A stretch of 64,000 nucleotides of DNA from Comamonas sp. GB3 AK4-5 (GCF_041320665.1 NZ_CP166730.1:4154001-4218000), one strand, 5' to 3'. Positions 7,167-17,698 are shown, counted from the stretch's first letter. The notes: generated from the letters alone by a model not told the origin. Program-made: numbers and translations.

Positions 7167-9968
7167 ATGAGCAATTCCAAGACATTGGTGCTGGTGGATG
7201 GTTCCAGCTACCTCTACCGCGCCTACCACGCCATGCCCGATCTGCGGGCCATTCCCGGCGACCCGGCCAGTCCGGCTACGGGCGCCATTCGCGGCATGGT
7301 GAACATGATGCAGGCCCTGCGCAAGGACGTGCAGGCCGACTACGCCGTCTGCGTATTTGATGCCTCAGGCCCCACCTTCCGCGACAGCATGTACAGCGAG
7401 TACAAGGCCACGCGCTCCCCCATGCCCGATGACCTGCGCGAGCAGATTGCCCCTATCCACGAAGTGGTTCGGCTGCTGGGCTGGAAAGTGGTGGCCGTGC
7501 CCGGCGTGGAGGCGGACGACGTGATTGCCACGCTGGCCCAGATGGCCGCGGGCCAGGGTATTGATGTCATTGTTTCCAGTGGTGACAAGGACTTGAGCCA
7601 GTTGGTGAACGAGCGCGTCACCATCATCGACACCATGAATGGCAAAAAGCGCGACGTGGCCGGTGTGACGACCGAGTTCGGCGTGCCGCCCGCGCTGATG
7701 ATCGACTACCAGGCCCTGGTGGGCGACACCGTGGACAACGTGCCCGGGGTGAGCAAGGTCGGCCCCAAGACCGCCGCCAAATGGCTGGAGGAGCATGGCA
7801 CGCTAGACAATTTGATAGCGCATGCCGCAGACATCAAGGGCGTTGCAGGCCAAAACCTGCGCGATGCCATCGCCAGCGGCCAACTGGCGCTGAGCCGCCA
7901 GTTGGTGACCATGAAGACCGACTGCGATCTGGCCGGCCATATCGCCGGCCTGCCGCAGCTGGATGACATCACGCTGGCCGCACCGGACAGCGCTGCCCTG
8001 GTGCCTTTCTATGAAAAATACGGCTTCAAGGGCCTGGCGCGGGCCATGGGGGCTGCTGCTGCCGAAGCAGCGCCGGCCAAGAAAGCGCCTGCGACCGACC
8101 AGGGCGGGCTGTTTGACGCTGACGACGCCGCAGCCACCGAAGTGGCCGTGCAGGCCCAGCAACGTGATGTGGTTTACACCACCATCCTGACCGAGGCCCA
8201 ACTGGAGGAATGGCTAGCCAAGATCCAGACGGCCGCGCTCACGGCCATCGATACCGAAACCGATTCGCTGGACGAAATGCAGGCGCAGATCGTGGGCATC
8301 TCGCTCAGCGTGCAGGTGGGGGAGGCCGCTTACATTCCGCTGCGCCACGAGGGCATGGACGTGCCCGAGCAACTGCCCATGGACTGGGTGCTGGCCAAGC
8401 TCAAGCCCTGGCTGGAAGATGGCTCCCGGAAAAAGCTGGGCCAGCATGTCAAATACGACCAGCATGTGTTTGCCAACCACGGCATCACCGTGCGCGGCTA
8501 TGCCCATGACACCATGCTGCAGTCCTATGTGCTGGAAGTGCACCGTCCGCACAATCTGACCAGCCTTGCGCTGCGCCATGTGAACCGCACCGGCATCAGC
8601 TATGAAGACCTGTGCGGCAAGGGCAAGGGGCAGATTCCTTTTGCGCAGGTGGCGGTGGACCAGGCAGCGGCCTACAGCTGTGAGGACTCGGACCAGACCC
8701 TGGACGTGCACGGCGTGCTGTGGCCGCAGATCCAGGCCAATGCTGGCCTGCTGCATATCTACGAGCTGGAAATCCAGACCAGCGAAGCCCTGTTCCGCAT
8801 GGAGCGCAACGGCGTGCGCATCGATGCCGGCGAGTTGGCGCGCCAGAGCAACGACCTGGGTGCGCGCATCTTGAAGCTGGAGGAAGAGGCTTATGAGATC
8901 GCCGGCCAGCCCTTCAACCTCGCAAGCCCCAAGCAGTTGGGTGAGATCTTTTTCGACAAGCTGAACATGCCCGTGGTGAAGAAGACTGCCACCGGCGCGC
9001 GCAGCACCGACGAGGAAGTGCTGGAAAAGCTGGCCGAGGACTACCCCCTGCCCGCCAAGCTGCTGGAGCACCGCAGCCTGTCCAAGCTCAAGGGCACCTA
9101 TACCGACAAGCTGGCGCAGATGGCCTCGCCCAAGGATGGCCGCGTGCACACCCACTACGCCCAGGCCGTGGCCGTGACCGGGCGTTTGTCCAGCAACGAC
9201 CCCAATCTGCAAAACATTCCGGTGCGCACCCCCGAGGGCCGGCGCGTGCGCGAGGCCTTCGTGGCGCCCGAGGGCAAGCTGATTGCCAGCGCCGACTACT
9301 CGCAGATCGAGCTGCGCATCATGGCCCATCTCTCGGGTGACGAGGCCTTGCTCAACGCCTTCAAGAACGGCCAGGACGTGCACCGCGCCACGGCGGCCGA
9401 GGTGTTTGGCGTGGCTGTGGACCAGGTCAGCAGCGAGCAGCGCCGTTACGCCAAGGTCATCAACTTCGGCCTGATTTACGGCATGAGCAGCTTTGGCCTG
9501 GCCAAGAACCTGGGCATTGAAACCAAGGCCGCGGCCGCCTATATCGACAAATACTTCCAGCGCTACCCCGGTGTGAAGCGCTATATGGACGAAACGGTGG
9601 AGCTGGCCCACAACCAGGGCTATGTGGAAACCGTGTTTGGTCGGCGTCTGTACCTGCCCGAGATCAATGGCGGCAGCGGCCCGCGCAAGAAGGCGGCAGA
9701 GCGCGCCGCCATCAATGCGCCCATGCAGGGCACTGCGGCCGATTTGATCAAGAAAGCCATGGTGGCCGTGCAGGCCAAGCTGGATGCGGACAGGCCGCAG
9801 ATCCAGGTCATCATGCAGGTGCATGACGAACTGGTGTTCGAGCTGCCGGTGGCCGAGCAGGACTGGGTGCGAGCCGAAATCCCGGCACTGATGGCGGGTG
9901 TGGCCGATCTGCATGTGCCGCTGCTGGCCGAGATTGGCTTTGGCTCCAACTGGGAGAAGGCGCATTGA
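7167..9968 (+). CDS. polA: DNA polymerase I
   Basis: 933 residues, the full three-domain length. The 5' nuclease is at about 1-290 (TLVLVDGSSYLYRAYHA, then VEADDVIATLA). The 3'-5' proofreading exonuclease follows with motif I DTETDS intact near 361. The family A polymerase is at about 540-933, with SADYSQIELR (~708), the O-helix RRYAKVINFGLIYG (~758) and VHDELVFE (~885). It fills gaps and removes primers and damaged DNA. An alternative GTG at 7152 lies between the -10 element and the ATG, and is disfavoured because CACAAT at 7155-7160 points to transcription starting at the ATG 7167. Confidence 0.96.
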   Translation: MSNSKTLVLVDGSSYLYRAYHAMPDLRAIPGDPASPATGAIRGMVNMMQALRKDVQADYAVCVFDASGPTFRDSMYSEYKATRSPMPDDLREQIAPIHEVVRLLGWKVVAVPGVEADDVIATLAQMAAGQGIDVIVSSGDKDLSQLVNERVTIIDTMNGKKRDVAGVTTEFGVPPALMIDYQALVGDTVDNVPGVSKVGPKTAAKWLEEHGTLDNLIAHAADIKGVAGQNLRDAIASGQLALSRQLVTMKTDCDLAGHIAGLPQLDDITLAAPDSAALVPFYEKYGFKGLARAMGAAAAEAAPAKKAPATDQGGLFDADDAAATEVAVQAQQRDVVYTTILTEAQLEEWLAKIQTAALTAIDTETDSLDEMQAQIVGISLSVQVGEAAYIPLRHEGMDVPEQLPMDWVLAKLKPWLEDGSRKKLGQHVKYDQHVFANHGITVRGYAHDTMLQSYVLEVHRPHNLTSLALRHVNRTGISYEDLCGKGKGQIPFAQVAVDQAAAYSCEDSDQTLDVHGVLWPQIQANAGLLHIYELEIQTSEALFRMERNGVRIDAGELARQSNDLGARILKLEEEAYEIAGQPFNLASPKQLGEIFFDKLNMPVVKKTATGARSTDEEVLEKLAEDYPLPAKLLEHRSLSKLKGTYTDKLAQMASPKDGRVHTHYAQAVAVTGRLSSNDPNLQNIPVRTPEGRRVREAFVAPEGKLIASADYSQIELRIMAHLSGDEALLNAFKNGQDVHRATAAEVFGVAVDQVSSEQRRYAKVINFGLIYGMSSFGLAKNLGIETKAAAAYIDKYFQRYPGVKRYMDETVELAHNQGYVETVFGRRLYLPEINGGSGPRKKAAERAAINAPMQGTAADLIKKAMVAVQAKLDADRPQIQVIMQVHDELVFELPVAEQDWVRAEIPALMAGVADLHVPLLAEIGFGSNWEKAH

Positions 9969-10117
9969 TGCGCTTTTGAGCCCCAGGCGCTGCCATAAAG
10001 GCGTCTTGTAGGAGAAGTTCTGCTGGCTTTGTGGGGAAAGTGGTGAGCGGTATGCCGCGGGCCGCTTCTGTGCGAGATCATCTGCTAGCAGATTTTTTCA
10101 GCAGGAGTAAGCGGTAG

Positions 10118-11167
10118 ATGCGGTATTCAGGGCCAGCGCGCCACCCCATGTCCCAGGTGCGGCGGGCCCTGGCGCGTTGGCGAGCCCGACTGCTTGCCGC
10201 AGGGCTCGCTGCCTGCATGGGCTGCAGCCTGGCGACGGAGAAACCACCGTTGCTGCTGGTGCAGCCTATGGACCGCCTGATGCCGGCCAATGCCGTGGTT
10301 CAACACTTTGCACATTGGCTGCCGCATTACCTGGGCGAAAAAGCGGTGCTGCACCGCGAAAGCAACGGCCAGGGCCTGGCCAGCATTGCCTGGGCCGCCA
10401 GTGCGGCGCCACCGGAGCGCACGGTGCTGCTGATGTCGCAGCTGTGGCAGTCCCGGCTGGATGCCTTGCCCGCATACACACCAGGAGCCCGCAACTGGGT
10501 GCCTTTGCAAATGGTGCTGCAGGGCACCTGGTGCTTGATGGCGGGAAAAGACCGCCACCTGCCCGACTATGCCGCGCTGCACCGCTGGCTGCGGACATTG
10601 CACCGCCCGGTGCGCCTGGGCGTTCCCCACAGCTTTGGTCTGCCTGATCTGTGGATGCAGGCAGTGGCCCGCAAAACCGATCTGCCCTGGGTGAGCACAT
10701 CTTTTGCGCTGCAGCGCCAGGCCATCCATGCCCTGCTGGCCGGGCAGGTGGATCTGGTGCTGGAGCGTTGCAGCGATGCGTCCCTACACCCGGACAGCAA
10801 GGTGGCGGCCCGCATTGACTGGCAGGGCGTACAGCTGCTGGCACAGGTGGGTCTGCCGGCATCGGTGAGGGTGCCCTCGTTTGTCCAGTGGCAGCTGCCG
10901 CCGATTGCACCGGGCTGGATGGCCTGGTTTGTCCGTTCCGAGATGTCGGCAGACCGGCAGGAGGCGGTGGCCCGGGCCTTAAACGCCATCTTGTTGCGCG
11001 ATGACACCCAGGCCTTGATTGCAGCCCTGCAGCAGCAGCCGGTGCGCATGAGTACCACGGACTCCCAGCGCTTTGTGCGCCATACCCAGACACAAGAGCA
11101 GTCGCTGCAGCAATGGCTGGAACGCGCCGCCAACCCGCTGCTGGACATGGGCAGCCTGGTGCCCTGA
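10118..11167 (+). CDS. Putative lipoprotein of TTT/Bug-like substrate-binding fold, function unknown
   Basis: 349 residues. A basic N-terminus and hydrophobic stretch end in LAAC (cysteine near 33), a plausible lipobox, so it is probably anchored in the envelope. The body is loosely reminiscent of tripartite-tricarboxylate (TctC/Bug) receptors: a two-lobe layout, PVRLGVPHSFGLPDLWMQAV in mid-protein and ALLAGQVDLVLERCSD. It lacks the family's clear N-terminal VGFPPGG. AGGAG lies 10 nt before the ATG at 10118; an internal ATG at 10148 is an alternative. It precedes azlCD by 129 bp on the same strand, but a functional link is unproven. Confidence 0.5.
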   Translation: MRYSGPARHPMSQVRRALARWRARLLAAGLAACMGCSLATEKPPLLLVQPMDRLMPANAVVQHFAHWLPHYLGEKAVLHRESNGQGLASIAWAASAAPPERTVLLMSQLWQSRLDALPAYTPGARNWVPLQMVLQGTWCLMAGKDRHLPDYAALHRWLRTLHRPVRLGVPHSFGLPDLWMQAVARKTDLPWVSTSFALQRQAIHALLAGQVDLVLERCSDASLHPDSKVAARIDWQGVQLLAQVGLPASVRVPSFVQWQLPPIAPGWMAWFVRSEMSADRQEAVARALNAILLRDDTQALIAALQQQPVRMSTTDSQRFVRHTQTQEQSLQQWLERAANPLLDMGSLVP

Positions 11168-11296
11168 AAGCCCTTTCCGTCGAGTCTTTGCGCTCTCTTA
11201 TCATGTGCTGCTGGCTTGGCCGGCTGCTGTCCTGCCGCCATGGGTATGCAGGCAGTCAAACCGCTGCTCCTGCAGCAGGGGAGCACATGAGGAGCT

Positions 11297-12016
11297 ATGG
11301 TTTTGAGATCTTCTGATGCCGCTTTTGCGCCGCGATGGCGAGCGGGTCTTACACCCGCTGTGCGCATGGGCCTGTCCATTTCCGTGGCCACCGGGCTGTA
11401 TGGCATTTCCTTTGGTGCGCTGGCCGTCGCCGCAGGCTTGCAGCTGTGGCAGGCCATGGCCTTGAGCGCACTGATGTTCACCGGTGGCTCGCAGTTCGCC
11501 TTCATTGGCGTCATTGCCGGTGGCGGCACGGGGGCTGCAGCGCTGGGGGCCGCCAGCCTGCTGGGTGTGCGCAATGCGGTCTACGGCATGCAGATGAACC
11601 GCATGCTGGGCCCGCGTGGCTGGCGCCGCTGGCTGAGCGCCCAGCTGACGATTGATGAATCGGCCGCCACGGCCGTAGGCCAGCTGGATGCGGCCGAGCA
11701 GCAGCGCGGCTTTTGGACTGCGGGCATTGGTGTGTTTGTGCTGTGGAATTTGTGCACATTGCTGGGTGCCTGGCTGGGCGATGCCCTGGGGGACCCGCGC
11801 CAATGGGGGCTGGATGGCGCGGCCGTGGCCGCCTTTCTGGGTCTGCTGTGGCCCCGGCTGCAGCAGCGCGAGCCTGTGGCGCTGGCCGTGCTGTGCGGCG
11901 TGGTGACGGCCTTGGCCGTGCCGCTGCTGCCGCCGGGCCTGCCCATCTTGCTGGCTGCGGTGGTGGGCGCCGTCTGGGGTTGCTGGCACCGCAGTGCCGC
12001 ACAGGAGGCCGCATGA
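11297..12016 (+). CDS. azlC: AzlC family branched-chain amino acid exporter, large subunit
   Basis: 239-residue inner-membrane protein with about six hydrophobic helices. The family signature is visible: GLSISVATGLYGISFGALAV, then ALMFTGGSQFAFIGVIAGGG and an RNAVYGMQMNRML loop. AzlC works with AzlD to export branched-chain amino acids and analogues. Its stop overlaps the start of azlD (ATGA), implying translational coupling. AGGAG is only 2 nt from the ATG at 11297, so a slightly later start is possible. Substrate is inferred from family only. Confidence 0.85.
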   Translation: MVLRSSDAAFAPRWRAGLTPAVRMGLSISVATGLYGISFGALAVAAGLQLWQAMALSALMFTGGSQFAFIGVIAGGGTGAAALGAASLLGVRNAVYGMQMNRMLGPRGWRRWLSAQLTIDESAATAVGQLDAAEQQRGFWTAGIGVFVLWNLCTLLGAWLGDALGDPRQWGLDGAAVAAFLGLLWPRLQQREPVALAVLCGVVTALAVPLLPPGLPILLAAVVGAVWGCWHRSAAQEAA

Positions 12017-12333
12017 ACCTGGTTGATAGCGGGCTGTGGCCCTGGATTTTGGCCGCCTGCGCCGTGGCCTTTGTCACCAAGCTGGCCGGTTACGCCGTGC
12101 CTGCGCGCTGGCTGCAAAGCCCGCGCATGGGCCAGGTGGCGGCTTGTATGACCGTGGCATTGCTGACGGCCCTGACGGTGATGAACACCTTTGCCAGCGG
12201 CATGGCCCTGGTGCTGGATGCGCGCTTGGCATCCCTGGTGGTGGCCGCTGTGGCCTTGTGGCTGCGAGCCCCGTTTTTGCTGGTGGTGGTGCTCGGTGCC
12301 GCGGCCGCGGCACTGGTGCGCTGGCTGGTGTGA
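12013..12333 (+). CDS. azlD: AzlD family branched-chain amino acid exporter, small subunit
   Basis: 106 residues, four hydrophobic helices (about 8-28, 43-62, 67-85 and 88-104). It overlaps azlC by 4 bp. Length and hydropathy match AzlD (~105-110), the obligate partner of AzlC. The segment KLAGYAVPARWL after the first helix is typical. No catalytic residues are expected. Confidence 0.85.
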   Translation: MNLVDSGLWPWILAACAVAFVTKLAGYAVPARWLQSPRMGQVAACMTVALLTALTVMNTFASGMALVLDARLASLVVAAVALWLRAPFLLVVVLGAAAAALVRWLV

Positions 12334-12590
12334 AGCGGCCTGTTCTGGGGCAAGGCCTGGGCCTTGACCGGTTCAAAACCCTGGCCCTGGAAATGCTGGC
12401 CCGATCTGCACGGACAGCATGGAGCGGCGGGTGTAAGCTCTTGCCCCTTGTCTGACCAGGGTTGGCGGTATGTGTCTGCGGCCCCTGGTGCACAGCTTGT
12501 GGAGACCTGCCGCTGGGGCCGCATGCCCCGTGCCTTGCTGGATTTACCTTCTTTAGCGCGTTAAAGCGCTTACCAACTGCATAAGCAGCT

Positions 12591-13421
12591 ATGACTTTAG
12601 TAGCGATCATCTTGGCCACATTGGCCGCCGGTATTGGCAGCGTCTGGGTGGCGGATCTGTTGTTGCGCATGGGCCTGGGGCGCGGCAGTGCCCAGCAGGG
12701 CATGCTCAGTCTGGCGGCGGGGGCGCTGCTGGCGACAGCTTTCATGCATTTGCTGCCGGAGGCCTTCGAGAGCGAAGCCGGAGCCCATGACTTGTTCATG
12801 ACGCTGTTGATTGGCGTGGTGTTTTTCTTTTTGCTGACCAAGGCCGAGCTGTGGCACCACGGCCATGAGCACCACCATGCGCCCGTGGAGGTCGCACATG
12901 CCGAGGCCCACGATGGCCACCACGATCATGCACATGGGCATACGCACGGGCACGCCCATTCCCACCGCAGCGGTGGCGGGTGGTCGCTGTTGACGGGCGA
13001 CAGCGTGCATTGCTTTGGTGACGGTATCTTGATTGCATCGGCTTTTCTGGCCGACATCCGCCTGGGTGTGATCGCCGCCGTTTCGGTGCTGGCCCATGAG
13101 GTACCGCACCATATGGGCGATCTGGTGGTGATGCGCCAGACCAGCCACCGCAGCGCGGCCGTGCTCAAGGTGTCGCTGGCTGGCGCCGTCACGGCCCTGG
13201 GTGGCCTGGCGGGCTATTTCCTGGTGGGACAGCTGCAGGACTGGCTGCCGTTCTTTCTGACCATTGCCTCCAGCAGCTTTGTCTATGTGGCCCTGTCCGA
13301 CCTGATCCCCCAGCTGCAAAAACAGTTCTCGGCCCGCGAGACCCTGGCCCAGGTGGGCTGGTTGACGGTAGGCATTGTGCTGGTGACGGTGGTCAGCGGG
13401 CTTGCCCATGGAAGCCGCTGA
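12591..13421 (+). CDS. ZIP family divalent metal transporter, LIV-1-like
   Basis: 276-residue inner-membrane protein with seven to eight helices and a histidine-rich cytoplasmic loop at 89-125 (over a dozen His), expected to bind Zn2+ or a similar ion. The metal-site helices read HCFGDGI (140-146) and HEVPHHMGD (169-177). The latter resembles the LIV-1 subfamily signature HEXPHEXGD but has His where the second Glu is usual. Family function: zinc or other divalent cation import into the cytoplasm. A short inverted repeat (AGCGC 12555-12559, GCGCT 12566-12570) lies just upstream. No metalloregulator gene is adjacent. Confidence 0.85.
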   Translation: MTLVAIILATLAAGIGSVWVADLLLRMGLGRGSAQQGMLSLAAGALLATAFMHLLPEAFESEAGAHDLFMTLLIGVVFFFLLTKAELWHHGHEHHHAPVEVAHAEAHDGHHDHAHGHTHGHAHSHRSGGGWSLLTGDSVHCFGDGILIASAFLADIRLGVIAAVSVLAHEVPHHMGDLVVMRQTSHRSAAVLKVSLAGAVTALGGLAGYFLVGQLQDWLPFFLTIASSSFVYVALSDLIPQLQKQFSARETLAQVGWLTVGIVLVTVVSGLAHGSR

Positions 13422-13462
13422 CCAGCGCTGCTGCAACGGCGGACCACGCTGGGCAAGCGCAT

Positions 13463-13491
13463 AAAAAAACGCTGGTCGAATGACCAGCGTT
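13463..13491 (-). terminator. Terminator of the LytTR regulator gene
   Basis: A 10-bp stem (13468-13477 with 13482-13491, loop GAAT). On the minus strand it is followed by a run of Ts (As at 13463-13469). Little T tract follows on the plus strand. Confidence 0.8.
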
Positions 13492-13513
13492 TGGCGTGTG
13501 AGCTTGGGTGGGG

Positions 13514-14302
13514 TTATGCGGGCTCGGCCTGGATATGCACCAGCGGCTGGTTCATCACCGCACGCACGGCAGACAGTTGGCGGCGCGAGACCATCAACAG
13601 CTCGGGCACGGCATGCATGCGCAGAGCCCAGCCTTCGCCGTCGTCTTCGGTGTAGTGCTTTTCCAGACTGCGCATCTGTTCGCGGGTAACCAGGGCGTTG
13701 CGGTGGATGCGCACAAACTGCTGGGGGTAGCGGCCCTCCAGCTCGGTCAGCGAGTTGTCCAAGATATAGCTGCGGGTGGCGGTGCGCACGGTGACGTACT
13801 TTTGTTCTGCCTTGAGATAGATCACCTGGTGCAGCGGCACGCGCTCGGTGCGGCCACGGTCGCGGATCAGCAGCGCAGCGGCACTGCCCATGGGCATGGA
13901 GCTGGGCGATTTCATTTCCATGGCATAGAGCCGACGCACCTTGGCCACGGCCTGTTGCAGGCGATCCAGCCGCACCGGCTTGGTCAGGTAGTCCACGGCT
14001 TCCACTTCAAACGCATTGGCCGAGTACATGGCGTGGGCGGTCACAAACACCACCGCGGGCGGACGCGGCAGGGAGCGCAGGGTCTGGGCAAAGCGCAAAC
14101 CATCCTGGCCCGGCATTTGCACATCCAGAAAAATCAGGTCCACCGGGTGGTGGTCCTTGGTGCGCTGTAATACATCCAGAGCTTGTGCTGCAGTGGCGGC
14201 CTCGGACACCAGAAAGGGTGCGCTGGGGTCTTCGCAGTCGCTGAGCAGTACGCGCAAGCGATTACGGGCCAAGAGTTCGTTGTCAACGATCAGGACGTGC
14301 AT
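13514..14302 (-). CDS. LytTR family response regulator (AlgR-like)
   Basis: 262 residues. The receiver domain at 1-120 has the phosphoacceptor in IFLDVQMPGQDG (Asp near 58), the switch threonine in FVTAH and the lysine in YLTKPV, so it looks able to be phosphorylated. The LytTR DNA-binding domain occupies about 150-250 (RVPLHQVIYLKAEQKYVTV, FVRIHRNALV). Close to AlgR of Pseudomonas, which sits near argH with the sensor AlgZ between them. Here argH is divergent and the 538 bp between contains no recognisable kinase, so its sensor must be elsewhere or be absent. ATG 14302 has GGAG close upstream. Confidence 0.85.
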   Translation of the reverse strand: MHVLIVDNELLARNRLRVLLSDCEDPSAPFLVSEAATAAQALDVLQRTKDHHPVDLIFLDVQMPGQDGLRFAQTLRSLPRPPAVVFVTAHAMYSANAFEVEAVDYLTKPVRLDRLQQAVAKVRRLYAMEMKSPSSMPMGSAAALLIRDRGRTERVPLHQVIYLKAEQKYVTVRTATRSYILDNSLTELEGRYPQQFVRIHRNALVTREQMRSLEKHYTEDDGEGWALRMHAVPELLMVSRRQLSAVRAVMNQPLVHIQAEPA

Positions 14303-14840
14303 AGCTCCATCTCCCTTCATCTCTGTGTGGGTCATGCCTCGGGGACGGACAGCGTGGCGGTGCGCAGGCGTTTTTCTCTGGATCGAAACGCCGGCCTGGC
14401 GGTCATGCTGCGGTGCTCAAGGCGGTTGCACATTTGCGACAGTTTTTCCTTGACTTTTCGCAAACTCTCGCTGTTCTGCGGGAGTGAAACAAAGTGTATG
14501 GGTGACTAGAAAGATGCATTTGTGACTGATGAGTTTTGTTGTGACTGTGACGTTTTCGATGAATTTGCAGGCTTTTACACGCTGCTACACGGTGTTTTCC
14601 CCAGGTGTTTGCGCATGGTGCCGCCGTGAATGGGCGTGATTTCGGTTGGGCGGCATGCAAGGCGTTTCGTCTTCAGGCGCTGTGCAGCTGTCCTTGCAAA
14701 GCCCTGTGTAGTGGTGCTGCGCAGGGGGCCGATAGGGCGGAATCAGCGGGCCGCGGTGGGGCTCGATAAAATTGAGGGCTTTTGCATCGCTGCATCCGGG
14801 GCTCCGGGTGCTTGAACTACCGGAAACCCTGTCCCCGCTT
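14303..14840. other. Intergenic region between the LytTR regulator and argH
   Basis: 538 bp without a supported gene. The short frame ending near 14333 on the minus strand (LRTATLSVPEA-stop) is not enough to call a kinase remnant. An AT-richer stretch (14500-14600) and GATAAAAT near 14764, a plausible argH -10, are the only features seen. Confidence 0.5.
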
Positions 14841-16298
<1,458 letters not shown>

Positions 16299-16348
16299 TC
16301 CCTGCTTGCAGGCTTTCTGCTGAAGCGGCAAGCCCGCATCAGCCCCAC

Positions 16349-16380
16349 AGCGCAGCGTCCGGTGGGCCCTGCGCTTTTTC
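16349..16380 (+). terminator. Probable argH terminator
   Basis: AGCGCAG (16349-16355) pairs with CTGCGCT (16369-16375) and is followed by a run of Ts interrupted by one C. Confidence 0.55.
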
Positions 16381-16406
16381 TTTGTGCTTTGTCAGAGCGC
16401 CACACC

Positions 16407-17396
16407 ATGTCCCATACCCGACGCCATTTCCTCTCCCGCACTGCACAGGCCGGCATGGCGCTGGCGGCGGCCTCCTCGGTAGGCCGGGCATGGGCCAAAA
16501 GCGGCAAGCCGTTGCGCATTCTGGTGGGCTTTCCTCCGGGCGGCGGCAGCGATGTGATTGCGCGGCTTCTGCAAGAACCCTTGTCCTCCATGCTGGATGT
16601 GCCGGTGATGGTGGAAAACCGTCCCGGTGCCGGTGGCCAGATAGCGGCCCAGCAGCTCAAGGCGGCCCAGCCCGACGGCAGCACGGTGTTTTTGACGCAT
16701 GACCACACCATCTCCATCTTGCCGCAGGTGGTGCGCAACCCCGGTTTCGATCCGGCCAAGGACTTTGTGCCGGCCGGTGGTTTTGCCTCGTTTGTGAACT
16801 GCCTGGCCGTGCCCGGCAGCCACCCCGCCAAGACTTTTTCCGAGTATGTGCAGTGGGTGCGCACGGCGGCCCAGGGACGCAGCGCCATCGGCATTCCGGC
16901 GCCGGCATCCACCCCCGAGTTTCTGGTGCAGCAGCTGGCCCAGCATTTCCAGTTGGACCTGGTGGCTGCACCCTACAAGGGCAGCGCGCCCATGATCGGC
17001 GACCTGATGGGGCGGCAGATCGAAGCCGGCATTGGCTCGGTGCAGGACTTCATCGAATACCAGAAAACCGGCAAGCTGCGCGTGCTGGCCGTGTTGGGTG
17101 GCCAGCGGCAAAAAGCCTTTCCCGAGGCGCCCACCTTTGGTGAGCTGGGCCTGGCCGGCCTGGAAGACATGCCTTACTACGGCTTCTACGCCCCGCACGG
17201 CACCCATGCTGCCTGGATCCAGCGCTTTTCCCTGGCCTTGGCCGAAGCCGTGGCGCGCCCGGCCATACGCAGCCAGTTGGAGCAGCTGGGATTGACCGTG
17301 GGCGCCATGACGCCCGAACAGTTGCAGCAGCGAGAGCGCGCCTATACCGCTGCCTGGCAGACCATTATTCGAAAAAGCGGATTTCAGCCGCAGTGA
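16407..17396 (+). CDS. Bug family (TctC-like) periplasmic solute-binding protein
   Basis: 329 residues. The N-terminus SHTRRHFLSRTAQAGMALAAASSVGRAWA is a Tat-like signal peptide with a twin arginine. The mature protein begins with ILVGFPPGGGSDVIAR and has VVENRPGAGGQIAAQQLK, both hallmarks of Bug receptors, then VAAPYKGSAPMIGDLMGRQIEAGI. These proteins bind small carboxylates or amino acids in the periplasm. The family is greatly expanded in Bordetella and Comamonadaceae, often without a linked transporter, as here. The substrate cannot be predicted. ATG 16407 is preferred because it starts the signal peptide. Confidence 0.85.
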   Translation: MSHTRRHFLSRTAQAGMALAAASSVGRAWAKSGKPLRILVGFPPGGGSDVIARLLQEPLSSMLDVPVMVENRPGAGGQIAAQQLKAAQPDGSTVFLTHDHTISILPQVVRNPGFDPAKDFVPAGGFASFVNCLAVPGSHPAKTFSEYVQWVRTAAQGRSAIGIPAPASTPEFLVQQLAQHFQLDLVAAPYKGSAPMIGDLMGRQIEAGIGSVQDFIEYQKTGKLRVLAVLGGQRQKAFPEAPTFGELGLAGLEDMPYYGFYAPHGTHAAWIQRFSLALAEAVARPAIRSQLEQLGLTVGAMTPEQLQQRERAYTAAWQTIIRKSGFQPQ

Positions 17397-17421
17397 GCGC
17401 GCGCTGACAAATTCACTCTAA

Positions 17422-17687
17422 GAGCGTGTTCACGATCTCCTCGCGGCGCTCCAGCGTCTTTGCGGGATGGGATACAAGGCGCGATACCGCAGCAATAGCC
17501 GTGCTATTGCGAGGATTCGCAACACCGTAGACCGCCCGCAAAGGCACTGGCCCTTCGGGTTGAAGCGAAATCGGGCGACTTCTTCGCGCTGGCTCTTGCT
17601 TGCACCCCGGTGCAAGCTGCGTCCCATCGGCTCGAACTCATTCCGATTGCGCTCCAACGCGTCTGCGTAGAGATTGTGAACACGCTC
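17422..17687. mobile_element. 266-bp MITE-like element with terminal inverted repeats
   Basis: The left end GAGCGTGTTCACGATCTC (17422-17439) is inverted at the right end (17670-17687) with one mismatch. The triplet TAA flanks both ends (17419-17421 and 17688-17690) as an apparent target duplication, matching the TNA target of IS5-family elements. There is no coding capacity. Its ends share the first 11 bases, GAGCGTGTTCA, with the adjacent IS, suggesting mobilisation by a related transposase. Confidence 0.7.
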
Positions 17688-17698
17688 TAAGAGCGTGT

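Noticed and set aside
14303..14460. Remnant of an AlgZ-type kinase upstream of the LytTR gene
   Set aside because: The only continuous frame (ending LRTATLSVPEA) lacks H, N or G boxes; too short to claim.
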